A stretch of 64,000 nucleotides of DNA from Pisaster brevispinus (GCA_023634235.1 JAMKCF010000007.1:16188592-16252591), one strand, 5' to 3'. Shown: positions 1-12,447, numbered from the stretch's first letter. Translations and numbers: made by a program. Notes: generated by a model from the sequence alone, not told the origin.

Positions 1-384
1 GTCTTGCATAATGACTTAGTCACAAGTTATTTCTTCAATTTGAATTCCTCAGACTATAGAGACAGTTGCTCTGTCAAATTGTTCAGGACAAGCTTTTGTG
101 TAGCAACCTCCGGATGAAGAAACCCTCCTACCAATGTGCCTAACACATTCCAACAGAATTGTGTATATGGTGCTCTTACATAACTATCCAAAAGCTTGCC
201 CCGAATCATGTGACATAGCAATGGTCTTGATAGTCTGATGACTGTAAATGTTAAGCAGTAACTTGTGACTCAGCAAGTTGCTGTACCAGACATTACTCCA
301 ATCTAACTTTGCTTATTGCAATGGATTGGCAATGTAGATGCTGAGACAGAGCTGTCTGGGAATTCCAATACCTTGCAGCTAAGT

Positions 385-525
385 AAGGTTTGCGGTAACA
401 CAAAGTGGAAATCTCTTTTGAGTAGTGTAGGTTCTGAAAAGAACCAGTGGTTAATGACTCAACGTTTCGATCAGTATGCTCTGATGGTCTTCAGGAGAAT
501 GCTGGACTCTGTTGCTGGATGCTGC
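385..525 (-). repeat. Hammerhead-like / Penelope-type repeat fragment 1
   Basis: On the minus strand this copy reads CTGAAGA, a stem-loop with arms ATCAG and CTGAT, then GAAACGTTGAGTC, then a hairpin GGTTC-TTTTC-AGAACC and a conserved block ending in a run containing CCGCAAACCTTAC. Related copies lie at 1,335-1,420 (minus), 26,692-26,868 (plus) and 39,800-39,990 (plus, tandem pair). The order CTGANGA / stem / GAAA / very short stem III / GTC resembles the hammerhead motifs known from Penelope-like retroelements. The stem I closing pairs are not evident, so activity is doubtful. An inverted copy of the outer block lies at 829-882. Confidence 0.5.
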
Positions 526-830
526 TTAAGTACTGCCTTGAAGGGGATTAACTGGTAGCTGGGCTTGGCTCAGTGGTGCGCAAAGGCGGGAACAGGAACT
601 GGATAAGCTGGGCTTAGCTCGGTGAAGCGTGTAGGCTGGAGCTGGGGCTAAGCCTCAACTGAAACCCACTAGGGTTGGGTAGGGAGTGTGTGCTCACTGA
701 ACTGAATCAGTTGTTGACAAGCACAGGGAAGGTGGGGGAACCTAGAGAAGACCGAGGGTATAGAAGACCCAAGTCTAAGAGGTAGGGGATGTGACCTTGG
801 ATATAGGAGATCCATTAGTCGGGAAGAGTG
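505..830. other. Segment between inverted arms, with two tRNA A-box-like stretches
   Basis: This stretch is bounded by inverted copies of the block GTGTTACCGCAAACCTTAC (about 385-420 reversed, 845-870 direct). It holds two similar segments about 45 bp apart, each starting GCTGGGCTT and continuing with GGCTCAGTGG or AGCTCGGTGA, which resemble an RNA polymerase III A box. No B box follows, so it is not called a tRNA. It is probably the body of the element whose ends are the hammerhead-like repeats. Confidence 0.3.
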
Positions 831-1334
831 GAAGAGATTTCCACATGGTGTTACCGCAAACCTTACTTAGTTATACTTCCACCATGCAAAGTTTCAAATC
901 CTACTTAATACCTTGCAGGTTGCTGCCTTGGTTACTGAGACACCAGTTATCAGGTCGTTCTGTCCCCATAGCTCATCAGTCCCTTCTGTACCATTAAAGG
1001 AGAGAAACAATAAATAGTATTAATATTCCAAGTGTTATTAATAACTGAAAGGCAGGGTACAGGATAGAGCCTAAAACTAACTTTAAATGGGTGCCCTTCA
1101 TAGAACTGGATTTCAGGGATGGATTATACCCTCTGTGTATTGTTCTATTTTTCTAGCTTCATATTAATCTTATTACAGTGATGAGAAGGTCACGTTGTTC
1201 TTCATTCTCATCAAATAAAAACCATAATGTGCATTTTTCATTCCATGTGTTTGTCATCTTGTCTTTTTAAATAGTGTTTGTAAATAATGTTTGCAGCAGC
1301 ACAATGTCATATCTTACAAGATATGCTTCATGTC

Positions 1335-1420
1335 ATGATACTTTTATGGCTCTGAAAAGAGCCAGTTTGTAAATCAACGTTTCGACAAGTGTGCTCTGGT
1401 TGTCTTCAGGGCCCAAGTTC
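1335..1420 (-). repeat. Hammerhead-like repeat fragment 2
   Basis: This is a minus-strand copy of the family at 385-525. It carries CTGAAGA, a stem with arms GACAA and TTGTC, GAAACGTTGA, and the downstream hairpin in the variant form GGCTC-TTTTC-AGAGCC. Compared with the 39.8-kb copies (GGTTC / GAACC), the two hairpin arms have changed together, which supports a selected RNA structure in the parent element. Confidence 0.45.
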
Positions 1421-1699
1421 ATAGATCTGCTTAGGCAGAAAATATTGCTTAAACATTTACAGACTGATAACATTAGTCACAGATTGTACATGTGGCATGG
1501 TATCTTGTTGGCTGGTAACCTTATTTTGGTAAGCATAATTTGGTGCTTAAATGCAAAGATAACATTTGGTTTTTGGAACAGTTCAATTGTTTTACTCCAA
1601 TATGAATGTAGATATAAACAATAAAAATAACCTTTGACAATTTCATTTCAAAAGCGTTTTTGAGATATCACTGAAAGTCTGGAGAGGTTTATGAAGCAA

Positions 1700-1930
1700 G
1701 AATAAACTGTAATTGGAATACACAATCTGAGAAACATTTTCGCATGAACATTTCTCAGTTTGAACATTTGTTTAGTCCCTCTCTCTAAACCCACATTCCT
1801 ATGAAAGGAATCTGTTCTCAAAATGTCAAACATTATCAACAGCTGCAGTGCTGTTTACCGCGTAAGATTTTATGGTCATGAATTTTGTTGAGAATTTACC
1901 AAAGGAATACCCTCCATATAAGCAGCTCTA
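1700..1930. repeat. Dispersed repeat family R1, copy 1
   Basis: This block is about 75% identical by eye to 43,880-44,105. Both share the order GTAATTGG..TACACAATC, CCACATTCCT, TTATCAACAGCTGCAGTGC and TTTACCAAAGG..TACCCTCC. No coding potential or terminal repeats were recognised, so the class is unknown. Confidence 0.5.
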
Positions 1931-3439
1931 GGAAATTGGCCCCTGGAGAAACTTGCTTAACTTGGCACTTGTCTGAAACACTTGCAATCCTGTACCCTGC
2001 CTTGACTGAAGTGAGTCAATTCTGAGGTATTGAAACACTTACAATCCTGTACCCTGCCTTGACTGAAGTGAGTCAATTCTGAGGTATCCAGATTCCTTAA
2101 CACATAAACAAAACACATACACTACAAAATGGCTCTACACTTTGATCCAATTGAGGCAATGAGTAACTCGTTTTTTTGATAGGGGGTGGGGGCTGATTGT
2201 CTATATGCAAACTTGAACAAGAATCTCAACCCACTTGGATGCTATTTTGGGCAAATCTTAATCAGTGAAATGATGAAGATCCAACAGGATAACAAGTGTA
2301 GTGAGATCAGACGTCAGTCATCATCTTGTAGTCTTCTCATCACTGGTCTCCTCTACACCAAAAACAAAAGAAGGGGATACAAATACAAAATAAAACACAC
2401 ATTATTGTAAAGTTTTCTGCATTTTTGAAAGGCAGGATACAAGATGAAACCATCATTCTCTCTGGATAAGTTTCGAGGCCAACTTATGTAATTTTCAAAA
2501 TATTTTTTCCATTTTTCTAATTACATCAATATCAAATGAGCTTCAATACTGGAGTTGTTGGTGGTAACGTCGGCTTTCACTAATATGACCAATATGATTT
2601 TGACTTCATCTTTTTTGTGACTGCAGATTTCTGAATAGATTTGATGATTATTCTGTTTAGGCTAAACACATTCAAATCCTGTATCCTGCCTTGGCTAGGT
2701 TGAGCAGCAGAGATACTCAGAGTCCTTGATTAAACATGTACACTACTCAATGACACAATGTATAACTGTTTCCATAGGAAATCTTGTTATATATGACAAA
2801 ATAGGTTTCTAATTGTTTTCTTTGTTGCTGAACACTTCAAAGAGAATATTGAAGAACCAACTGGATAAATAAGGCCAACTTGTGCTCAACCCATGTCTGA
2901 TAAGAAGTCTCTGCTGTCTGTAAAAAGAAAACAGAAACAGTGTTAAATCCAATCTTAGTTCTCCCACTCCATTGAACACCCTTTGAACGTTTCACTGATC
3001 ATGCATGGTTGTGTATACAATTTGATACAATGATAGAAAGTCTACCGTCAAGAGAGGAAGGGACTTTCAAATAATATTTGAGAGGTCATTCAATAGGAGT
3101 TTGAAAGCATAAAGTCAAGGCGGGGTACAGGATTTTGCTACAAATTTCTTCATTATCAAAGTATTGTTTTCTTTGAAAAAAGTTGTTGTTGTTGACAAAA
3201 GTGTTTTTCTAACATCAACAGATTTTCAAGTTTAATGTTTATTATTTATGTTATCCTAACAACTATACATCATGTGACAAGCCTTGGCTAAGTCAATTTG
3301 TTCAAAAAGGGATTCTGATTTATTGAGTATCCACAAATCACTTTGCCCCAGGTGATGCAACAAGTAACTAATATGATAAGAAGATCTGGTTGTCTGGGCA
3401 AAATGGAAATGGAGGTTGGGATGGATATTGCAAAACATT

Positions 3440-4665
3440 GTCTTGGCATTAAACAAATTTACCCTACTTGACTATGGGAATACAGACTTATCTTGCATCC
3501 CAGTTTCTAAAATCATTGAGTCTTCCTTGTCCTCAGTTTGGTGTTGAAGACTTTTCAACATCAAGGAATATTTAAATAAAAAGAAGAGGTATAAAGTTTT
3601 GAAGAAATTGATGTAAGACGAATCAAAGAAGACGAAGAAACCAGGTGAGTAGAGTCTTTCCAATGTCTTCCAACCCACAAACACAGAATTGAAAAGCGAC
3701 AGAAATCCTACTTTGAAAACCTTTGTAAATTTGAACAGCTAAAGGAGAGACAATTAAGAGAGTTGCTGATGAGAATGCATGAAGTACAGGACCAGTGCCT
3801 CATGATGAGAAAGTTAAGAATTAAAAGATTTACAAATAGAACAAATAGTACACTTTACTGAGGGTGTTTTACAAAATCAATTCTACTGAAGGAGGACCTC
3901 ATGAAGACAAAAGGAAGGAATAAACACCAAACATTTCACAGTTACTTTTGGTAAAAGTGCATTTGAGCTGAGTTCTAAACAGATGAAGACCTTGTAGAGT
4001 CAGAGTCAAATGTAGTATGCACATAGTGTATATGGATACAGATTTATGTCGTTTTTGGTGACATAATAATCACATTTTAGTGTCAGTGACACAGAAGAAA
4101 AAAAAATGTTTCTGTCAAGATGAGACTGAAAGCAAAGGAGAGTGCAGGTAGACAAACTGTCTTGGCATTAAAAACTTTACCCTACTTGACTATCGATTTA
4201 CTAGCTATCTTGTATCTTGAAGTGGGGCAGATAAGGTCTTGAAGAAGGCGATGAAGGACAACTCAAAGAAGATGAAGACACCGGGTGAGTAGAATATTTC
4301 CATTGTCTCCCAAAAGGCAACTGAAATACCACTTTTTGTAAATTTGGACAGCTAAGGGAAAGACAACTAAGAAGGTGTTTTTCGAAAAACCAATTCAACT
4401 GAGGGAGGACCTCATTACGACAATGAAATTAAGATATTAAGACATTAGGAAAAGAATAAATACCAAACAGTTCACAGTTGGCTATAGTAAAAGTGCATTA
4501 GAGTCAAAAGCAGTATGCACATACATGTAATGAACACAGATTCATGTGATTTTTTGTGACAAAATGATCAAATTTCAGTGTAAGTGACACAGACAGGAGT
4601 ATCTGTTTCTGACATGATGAGTATGAAAGTGAAGGAAGGTGCAGGTAGACAAGTATGAAACAGAG
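3440..4665. repeat. About 700-bp tandem duplication with exon-like pieces
   Basis: Copy 1 (about 3,440-4,155) and copy 2 (about 4,156-4,665) share TCTTGGCATTAAA, a lysine-rich segment followed by GTGAGTAGA (3,645; 4,284), a segment ending TTTGTAAATTTG(A/G)ACAG (3,738; 4,357) and a tail ending GTGCAGGTAGACAA. The GTGAGT and ACAG pairs look like donor and acceptor of a short intron, 94 bp in copy 1. After the acceptor copy 1 can encode a helical stretch (QLKERQLRELLMRMHEVQDQ and onward), and copy 2 has lost most of it. Frames do not join cleanly in either copy, so at best this is a decayed exon pair of unknown origin. Confidence 0.4.
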
Positions 4666-4728
4666 TCCTTGCATTATTCCAACAATTGGATTGAGGTTCA
4701 TCCTGATATAAAAAACCTTAAAGATATA

Positions 4729-4896
4729 CTGGTGATCTCCGGTGTAAAATTGATTCTCTTGGTATCCATATATAACAACACTGACACAGTGTTAATTTCA
4801 CCAACGGTTTAGTGATTGGGATAACTAACACCATGTCAGTGTTGTTACTTATAGACACTGGGAAAGAATCAATTTAACACCCTGGTTTTTGCAGTG
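4729..4896. mobile_element. TA-flanked MITE, about 168 bp
   Basis: The imperfect terminal inverted repeats include GGTGTAAAATTGATTC on the left and GAATCAATTTAACACC on the right. A second inner inverted pair contains AACACTGACACAGTGTTA and TAACACCATGTCAGTGTT. TA dinucleotides flank both ends (4,727-4,728 and 4,897-4,898), as expected for a Tc1/mariner-type or related insertion. There is no coding capacity. Confidence 0.65.
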
Positions 4897-4899
4897 TAG

Positions 4900-5760
4900 A
4901 TTCAGAGATGTCGGGAATACATTACACTGAGTACTCCATTGAGGAACAACACCACAGGAGACAAAGAAAAATCAACCCTTCCTTTACACTTTGCTGTCAA
5001 GATTTATTGAGATGGATTGTCAATCCAGTTCTATAGAGATATAATAGAGAAAGCAAGGTGCAGCACTGTGGTGAGTTTGAGAATTAGAAGCAGCTTGTAC
5101 AAAAGCAGAAAGTGTTGTAGGTTGTTAGGTGTAATGGTAATATTTCATTGTAACAAAACACACAATCTACATTTGTTCCCCTACTGAGCAACATTGGCTG
5201 TAAAATCTCAGAATCACAAGAGTCAAATCTGTTGTCGTCCTTCTGCTTTATGCATCAAAGATAAGTCAATTAAAATACTTAATGTGTTAATGGTATTGAT
5301 CGTTCTGATTTCGCACCTAATGTCGTTGGGTATTTTTCAGTCTACCTTTGAGTCTTTGGAATAGTACCTTAAATTTTTTTAAGAAAAATAAAATATACAT
5401 GTATATGGACATGACCTGCGAAAACCCTTCACGCTGTGAAACTTTTCATTTTGTAACATTTCAAAATAATGGTACATTAGCTCAGTGCAGTTTTACAACA
5501 TTTGTCAGAGAGTTACTCCAACTGTGGACATATTAGTGAATAATGCATTTTTGTCAAGAGTTCAGTGCCAATAAGTTTGGTCATGACAAGGCAGAATGCG
5601 AGTTCCAACTTAATAAATGGTCATGAAAAACAAGAACTCCTGATGATATATTATATTTTGGGGTCTAGATGCAGGGACTACATCAACCATGTCGGCATGT
5701 TTTATATTTTACAGAATAAGCAAAATCAATTCACCATCAAACAGGTTGGTCACGACAAGT
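4900..5760. other. No gene recognised
   Basis: AT-rich sequence with only short incidental reading frames. No splice pattern, terminal repeat or tandem structure was recognised before the array that begins at about 5,740. Confidence 0.5.
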
Positions 5761-5924
5761 ATTGGACTCAATATTCTGATGACCATCGCCACAAGAATCT
5801 GAATCCAGCTGCTGACTCAACTCAAACATGATGCTCCAGACAAGAAGCAAAACTCACCCAAAAGGGTCAGTATTAAGGGCTGACCTACTGGCCAGTCAGT
5901 CAAGTATGATCAAGATTTGTATCT

Positions 5925-6262
5925 TTGTGTCGTGGCCAAGCGTCTACTGAATTGGACTCAAGTATTGATGGTTGAATCATCGAAGTGTGGGTTCGATTCC
6001 CGGTCATAACACTTGTGTCCTTGAGCAAAGCACTTAACCATAATTGTTTCTCTTAACCTAGGTGTATAAATGGGAAGCTGAGAGAGCTGAGACAGTAGTG
6101 TGTAGGGTTCAGCCCTTAGTGTTAATTGAAGCAGCTTGTTGGTGTCAAAGTTAGAGGAATTGGGTCAAAAATTTTGCTCAAAGAAAAGAGCCAGTATTGT
6201 AAAGTGGCTTCTAGAGACTAGGAACTGTGCGCTATAAAAAACAGATTTTACAATTATTACTT
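5925..6262 (+). repeat. tRNA-derived SINE inside the hairpin array
   Basis: The B-box-like GGTTCGATTCC (5,990-6,000) is followed by the body CTTGAGCAAAGCACTTAACC, TTGTTTCTC and a tail with GCGCTATAAAAAACAG. An A-box-like stretch GTGGCCAAGCGTC lies at 5,931-5,943. Related copies are at 13,085 (minus), 49,715 and 60,140 (plus). Confidence 0.6.
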
Positions 6263-7239
6263 AAATAATGATCTACATGCTGGTCCAGGTATGGCAGTCA
6301 GGACTTGGACTCATCATTCTCATGATCATCGCCACAAGAATCTGAATCCAGCTGACTCAACTCAAATTTGATGCTCCAGACCAGAAGTAAAATAATATAA
6401 TATACACACAGTATGATCACCACATTAGGTTGGTCAAAGCTAAGTTGCTGAAGATCAAGCCTTGGACTCAGTATTCTCATGACCATCGCCAAAAGAATCT
6501 GAATCCAACTGCTGACTTAACTCAAACATGATGCTTCAGACAGGCAGTAAAATAATAGTATACACAGAGTATGACCATCACATTAGGTTGGTCGAAGTAA
6601 AATTGCTGAAGATCAAGCCTTGGACTCATTACTCTAATGACCATCGCCACAAGAATCTGAATCCAGCTTCAGACTCTCAAATATGAATCCATACAAGAAG
6701 CACATTAGTATAACGTGCACATCCCCAGTATGATACACCAACACAAAGGTTGGATCAAGCCATGTCAAATGGTCAAACTCCAGATAATGGAACTACATGT
6801 TATAGTTACACTGATGACCAATGCTAAGAGACTCCAAGACCAGCTGGACTTATTATTCTGATGACCATCGTCAAAAGAACCCAAGTCCAGCCGCTGACTC
6901 AACTTAATTATATAAGCATGAAACTTCCAAGAGAAGTAAAACATCAGATAGCATGGATCCGTAGTCTGTGGCTGCCAAGCCCTTCCCTCCCTCCCTCCCT
7001 CCCCAAACAAACCGATTCACTTTGAACCCTGCAAATGAGTCTCTGGAACAACCCATAAACCCAACAACCAGATCTGCCAACAAATTTAACTGTTCAATTT
7101 AAGGCATATGCTTGTGTAAAAAAATGTTTCAGATTATAATTACAAAATATCTTTGTGTTTAGCTTAACAGAATAGTATACAAATTTCTTTTGATCGTTTC
7201 TTTTTCACAAAACGTATGAAACTACACAACAGATTGCGG

Positions 7240-7375
7240 TCTGACCAAATCACTGTGCGTACCCCGCCGTCGAGTCAGCAATTTAAGGGTTCTGGACCCC
7301 GCCAACCCTTGGTTCGCAGGCGGCATAGTACCACAGCGCAGGGAGGCCATTCCCCAACCTGGTGTGCAAGAACAT
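7240..7375. repeat. GC-rich block of the higher-order repeat, copy 1
   Basis: This ~135-bp segment starts at GGTCTGACCAAATCACTG and contains CGTACCCCGCCGTCGAGTCA and GGCGGCATAGTACCACAGCG. It is repeated at 9,510-9,650 and, shortened, at 11,875-11,975. It is more GC-rich than its surroundings. It can be read in one open frame on either strand, but no family was recognised. Upstream sequence for copies 2 and 3 (9,240-9,510; 11,590-11,875) is also shared. Confidence 0.6.
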
Positions 7376-10300
7376 CATTTGAAAACAGATTTTGACATAC
7401 AAAAGATTTTGAGTCTGTTTTTGAACCTAAACAGTGATCATCCAGTTGTCTGGATTCTCCACAGTCTTAAATGTTTACAGGAAACTAAGTTTGATCTTCA
7501 TAATGCTATTATACCCCCTACCCACTCACCCAAAGCTACATGTACGAGTCAATTTATGTAAGATATCTTAAGAGTTGAAGACGCTGGATCTATGACACGT
7601 TTTCTCTTGTCTCCATCTATCCTAGTAGATATAAAAGAGTTGTCCATTTAGCACAAACTGTTGTCTTGAGAGACACTCTTTGAGACAACTCTTTTGTGTG
7701 TACTACTGACTATTAAGGCAGGAGTTGGACTCAATATTCTGATGACCATCGCCACAAGAACCTAAATCCAGCTGCTGACAAATTCAAGTATGATACTCCT
7801 AACAAGAGGCAAACATACATAACAATGTAAAATCAGTGTTGATGTAAAATTTAACCTAGTTGTCTACCATTTGAAGTAAGCTCGTACCTATACTTTTACT
7901 AAATGACACCACGAAGGTTGGTAAAGTTTGTGAAAGTCAAGCATTGGACTTAATATTCTTATGACCATCGCCACAAGAATCTAAATCTAGCTGCTGACAA
8001 ATTTAAATGTGATGCTCCCAACAAGATACAACTCACATACTTGTTTAATATATAGATGCAAGATCAGTTTATGCAACAGATGACCTACATGTAGTGGTCA
8101 ATCAATTTAACTAAACTAGTAAAGATTATGTTTCTAAAGTCAGGCCTTGGACTCATTATTCTGATGACCAACCGCTTCTTGTCAGGAGCATCATGTTTCT
8201 GAGTTCAGTCCAACTGATCTTAAACATGATGCTCACGACAAAAAGGAAAACACTCTTAGAGGGACATGAGATCCGTGTTGGTCTTGGGATTTATCTAGTG
8301 GTCAAGAACCAAAAACATTTTAGCATGAAGAGAATTTGTATAAGATATACCAACACACAGGTTGGTCAACCTACCAGGAAGTCAGGACTTGGACTCAGTA
8401 TTCGAATGACCATCGCCAGAAGAATCGGAGTCCAGCTGCTGACTCCACTCTCAGAAGGATATGAGATCAGTGTCGATCTTTGGGATTTATCTAGTGGTCA
8501 AGAACCAAAACACTAAACATTTTAGCAGGAAGAGAATTCGTAGATATACCAACACACAGGTTGGTCAAACTAACGGGAAGTCAGGACTTGGACTCAGTAT
8601 TCTAATGACCATCGCCACAAGAATCAGAGTCTAGCTGCTGACTCCACACAAACAGGATGCTCTTGACAATTGCAAAATAGTATAACATACACAGAGTACT
8701 TAATTAAGATACACTACAAGTTCTACACAGGTTGGTCACACTTAAGAATAAGAGTCAGCGTTTATATGGACTTGTTGTTCTGATGACCATCGCCACAAGA
8801 ATACAAATCCAACAGCTGACTCAACGCAAACACAATGTTTCCAACAAGAAGCACAATGGATGTAACATCGACATTCCCAACATTCTCAACTCCCCTATGA
8901 AAGTGCTCTAGGAACAACATTGGTAATCTTGGCAAAAACAAATCTAGACCCCTTCAACTCAACTTGCTAACAACATGGACAAATGTATATACTTTGTAAG
9001 GCTTTGCATGGTGAGGTATCAATGTATATTCGGTTTATATGGACAAATGTTTCATGAAAAAGCAATCTCCTCATTTGGCACATTCATTTTGGGTGTGAGT
9101 TTCAAGGAATCTGTAACATGTTCTCTTTCATTCTCCCATGGATAATGCATCTCCAAACAAGACCATTTTGTCCTTCACTTGCTGAAATGCAACTCATGAG
9201 TTAAAAATTCATGTCATGAGATGTTAACCATGATCACATGTCCAAAAAGTACAATTGAAATACAATTTTACTATTAATGATTATAAATGCAGATCAAATT
9301 TTGTTCCCATTCCTAACCTCACTTTCAAATACAGAACACTTTTTAAATCACAATGTCAGACCCAGATTTGGCTAGATGTAGCTCCCTACCAAACAACCCT
9401 GTCCCCCCAGACACCTTCAACCCAAATCACCCAATCTGATGATGTCACACTGCATGGATCAGTAGTCAGTGGCTGTAAAGCCCAAACTGTCAACCCACAC
9501 ACAACAAATCATGGTCTGACCAAATCACTGTGCGTACCCCGCCGTCGAGTCAACAATTTAAGGGTTCTGGACCCCACCAACCCTCGGTTCGCAGGCGGCA
9601 TAGTACCACAGCGCAGGGAGGCCATTCCCCAACCTGGTGTGCAAGAACATATTGAAAACAGAAGTTGACATACAAAATATTGCAGTGAGCGTGCTCATGA
9701 ATGATTTTGAGTCTGCTTTTGAACCTAATCAGTGATCATCCAGTTCTCTGGATTCTCCACAATCGTTAGTGATTCCATATTACTAAGTTTGAATTTCATA
9801 CTGCTATTATACCCCCTACCCACTCACCCAAAACTACATGTACGAGTCAATTTATGTAAGATATCTTAAGAGTTGAAGACGCTGCATCTATGACACGTTT
9901 TCTCTTGTCTCCATCTATCCTAGTAGATATAGAAGAGTTAGCTATTTACGACAAACAGTTGTCTTGAGAGACACTCTTTGAGACAACTCTTTTGTGTGTA
10001 CTACTGACTATTAAGGCAGGAGTTGGACTCAATATTCTGATGACCATCGCCACAAGAACCTAAATCCAGCTGCTGACAAATTCAAGTATGATACTCCTAA
10101 CAAGAGGCAAACATACATATCGATGTAAAATCAGTGTTGATGTAAAATTTAACCTAGTTGTCTACCATTTGAAGTTAGCTCGTACCTATACTTTTATTAA
10201 ATGACACCACGAAGGTTGGTAAAGTTTGTGAAAGTCAAGCATTGGACTTAATATTCTTATGACCATCGCCACAAAAATCTAAATCTAGCTGCTGACAAAT

Positions 10301-11589
10301 TTAAATGTGATGCTCCCAACAAGAGACAACTCACATACATGTTTAATATATAGATGCAAGATCAGTTGATGCAACAGATGACCTACATGTAGTGGTCAAT
10401 CAATTTAATTAAACTAGTAAAGATTATGTTTCTGAAGTCAGGCCTTGGACTCATTATTCTGATGACCATCGGCAAAAGAATCTGAATCCAACCACTTCTT
10501 GTCAGGAGCATCATGTGTCTGAGTTCAGTCCAACTGATGGTAAACATGATGCTCATGACAAAAAGGAAAACACTCTTAGAAGGATATGAGATCAGTGTAG
10601 ATCTTTGGGATTTATCTATGGTCAAACTAACAGGAAGTCAGGACTTGGACTCAGTATTCTTATGACCATCGCCAGAAGAATCGGAGTCTAGCTGCTGACT
10701 CCACTCAAACATGATGCTCATGACAAAAAGGAAAACACTCTTAGGATTTGAGATCAGTGTTGATCTTTGGGATAAGTTAATGGTCAAGAACCAAATCACC
10801 AAACATGTAAGCATGAAGAGAATTTGTATAAAATTAATAATACATTTATACCAACACACAGGGGTCAAACTAACAGCAACTCAGTATTCTAATGACCATC
10901 GCCAGAAGAATCAGAGTCCAGCTGCTGACTCCACTCCCAGACGGAGATGAGATCCATGTTGACATTTGGGATTTATCTAGTGGTCAAGAACCAAAACATT
11001 AAATATTTTAGCATGAAGAGAATTTGTATAAGATTACCAACACACAGGTTGGTCAAACTAAAAGGAAGTCAGGACTTGGACTCGGTATTCTAATGACGAT
11101 CGCCAGAAGAATCAGAGTCTAGCTGCTGACTCCACTCAAACATGATGCTCTTGACAATTGCAAAATAGTATAACATACACAGAGTACTTAATGAAGATAC
11201 ACTACAAGTTCTACACAGGTTGGTCACACTTAAGAATAAGATTCAGTGTTTATGGACTTGTTGTTCTGATGGCCATCGCCACAAGAATACAAATCCGACT
11301 GCTGACTCAATGCAACATCGACATTCCGAACAACCCCAACTCAACTCTCCTAAGAGTGCTTAAGGAAAACAATTTGTAATCTTGGTAAAACTGCCCATGT
11401 AAATTTAGACCCCTTCAACTCAACTTGCTAACAAAAGGACAAATGATGCATGAAAAAGCTATCTTCTTATTTGGCACACTCATTTTTGGTGTGATTTTCA
11501 AGGAATCTGTAACATATTCTAAACAAGACCTTATTGTCCTTCACTTTCTGAAACGCAATTTATGAGTTAAAAAATCACGTCATGAGATG

Positions 11590-11985
11590 TTAACCATGAT
11601 CACATGTCCTGGAATAAAATTTTACTATTAATGATTATAAATGAAGATCAAATTGTGTTCCCATTCCTCACTTTAAAATACAGAACACTTTTTAAATCAC
11701 ATTGTCAAATCCAGATTGGGCTACATGTAGCACCCTACCAAAGAATCCTGTCCCCCCTCCCCCCCCCCCCCGGACACCTTCATCCCAAATCACCCAATCT
11801 GATGCCACACTGCATGGATCAGTAACCAGTGGCTGTAAAGCCCAAACTGTCAACCCACACACAACAAATCCTGGTCTGACCAAATCACTGTACGTACCCC
11901 ACCGTCGAGTCAGCAATTTTTTTGGTTTGCAGGCGGCATAGCACCACAGCGCAGGGAGGCCATTCCCAACCTGGTGTGTGAGAAA
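11590..11985. repeat. Truncated third higher-order repeat unit
   Basis: This region matches 9,240-9,650, including TTAACCATGATCACATGTCC, a C-rich run at 11,751-11,772 and the GC-rich block. It ends after CCATTCCCAACCTGGTGTG and marks the right edge of the ~2.3-kb repeats. Confidence 0.7.
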
Positions 11986-12158
11986 CTAATGACGATCTGA
12001 CAGCAAAACCTTGCAGTGAGAGTGTTCAAATTATCCAAACTGCTTACCAATATTGCAGCAGCAGCTTAGTCTATTTTCTGATTTAAGAAGTGTCCACTAT
12101 TTGAAAATGATCATGGTGTTACAGGGTCATCAATATCCTCAGCATCTTTCCAGACTTA

Positions 12159-12447
12159 CACCCGGTTCAGACAGGCGCTCTAGAGTCGCACCGAACCAAA
12201 TTATTTAATTAAGTACATGAAAAGTTTGACATCTGAAACAGTTAGAAGCGTCTGAATGACTATAAGATCGACTGTTGAAGTCGTTCGGAACGCCTCTTGA
12301 GCGTCTTGGTCATTGTCATGAGCCGAACCTATAGTACTTTTATATTAAGTTTGCCTGTCTGAAACCAAAATTTATTTGGGTCGACCTAGAGTCGCTCCAA
12401 ATCTATTTGGTTCGGCGTGACTCTAAAGCACCTGTCTGAACCGGGTG
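12159..12447. mobile_element. 289-bp MITE with long terminal inverted repeats
   Basis: The ends read CACCCGGTTCAGACAGG and CCTGTCTGAACCGGGTG, an exact inverted match. Pairing then continues imperfectly through CTCTAGAGTCGCACCGAACC and its partner GGTTCGGCGTGACTCTAAAG. TA flanks both sides (12,157-12,158; 12,448-12,449). Non-coding. Confidence 0.8.

Larger units (their letters stand above)
1020..3140. repeat. Non-coding stretch with scattered copies of the 15-mer CCTGTACCCTGCCTT
   Basis: No convincing gene is seen here. The motif CCTGTACCCTGCCTT or a close variant occurs at about 1,050 (reverse), 1,990 and 2,048 (direct, inside a 57-bp tandem duplication that also contains GACTGAAGTGAGTCAATTC), 2,430 (reverse), 2,677 (direct) and 3,118 (reverse). 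Spacing is irregular and both orientations are used. Confidence 0.5.
5740..11320 (+). repeat. Tandem array of about 18 hairpin-bearing units in ~2.3-kb higher-order repeats
   Basis: A conserved core, GGACTCA-x-TATTCT, GATGACCATCGCCAC, AAGAATCTGAATCC, AGCTGCTGAC, recurs at about 5,781, 6,323, 6,481, 6,639, 6,863, 7,744, 7,963, 8,165 (broken), 8,408, 8,607, 8,784, 10,041, 10,261, 10,463, 10,663, 10,894, 11,095 and 11,271. Spacing is mostly 155-240 bp. The arms GGACTC/GAGTCC and ATTCT/AGAAT pair around the loop GATGACCATCGCCA in most copies. Linkers share AACATGATGCTC and CACACAGGTTGGTCA. A longer block (7,240-9,240 and 9,510-11,590) is itself duplicated, the second copy holding one extra unit. 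No reading frame persists across units. Confidence 0.85.

Noticed and set aside
9255..9668. 137-codon open frame over the GC-rich block
   Set aside because: The frame is not kept in the other two copies of the higher-order repeat, there is no recognisable domain, and both strands are open by composition.
5740..11320. CRISPR-like array or box C/D snoRNA cluster
   Set aside because: Spacing and repeat length do not fit CRISPR in a eukaryotic sequence. The TGATGA and CTGA boxes lie only about 39 nt apart, too close for a C/D snoRNA.
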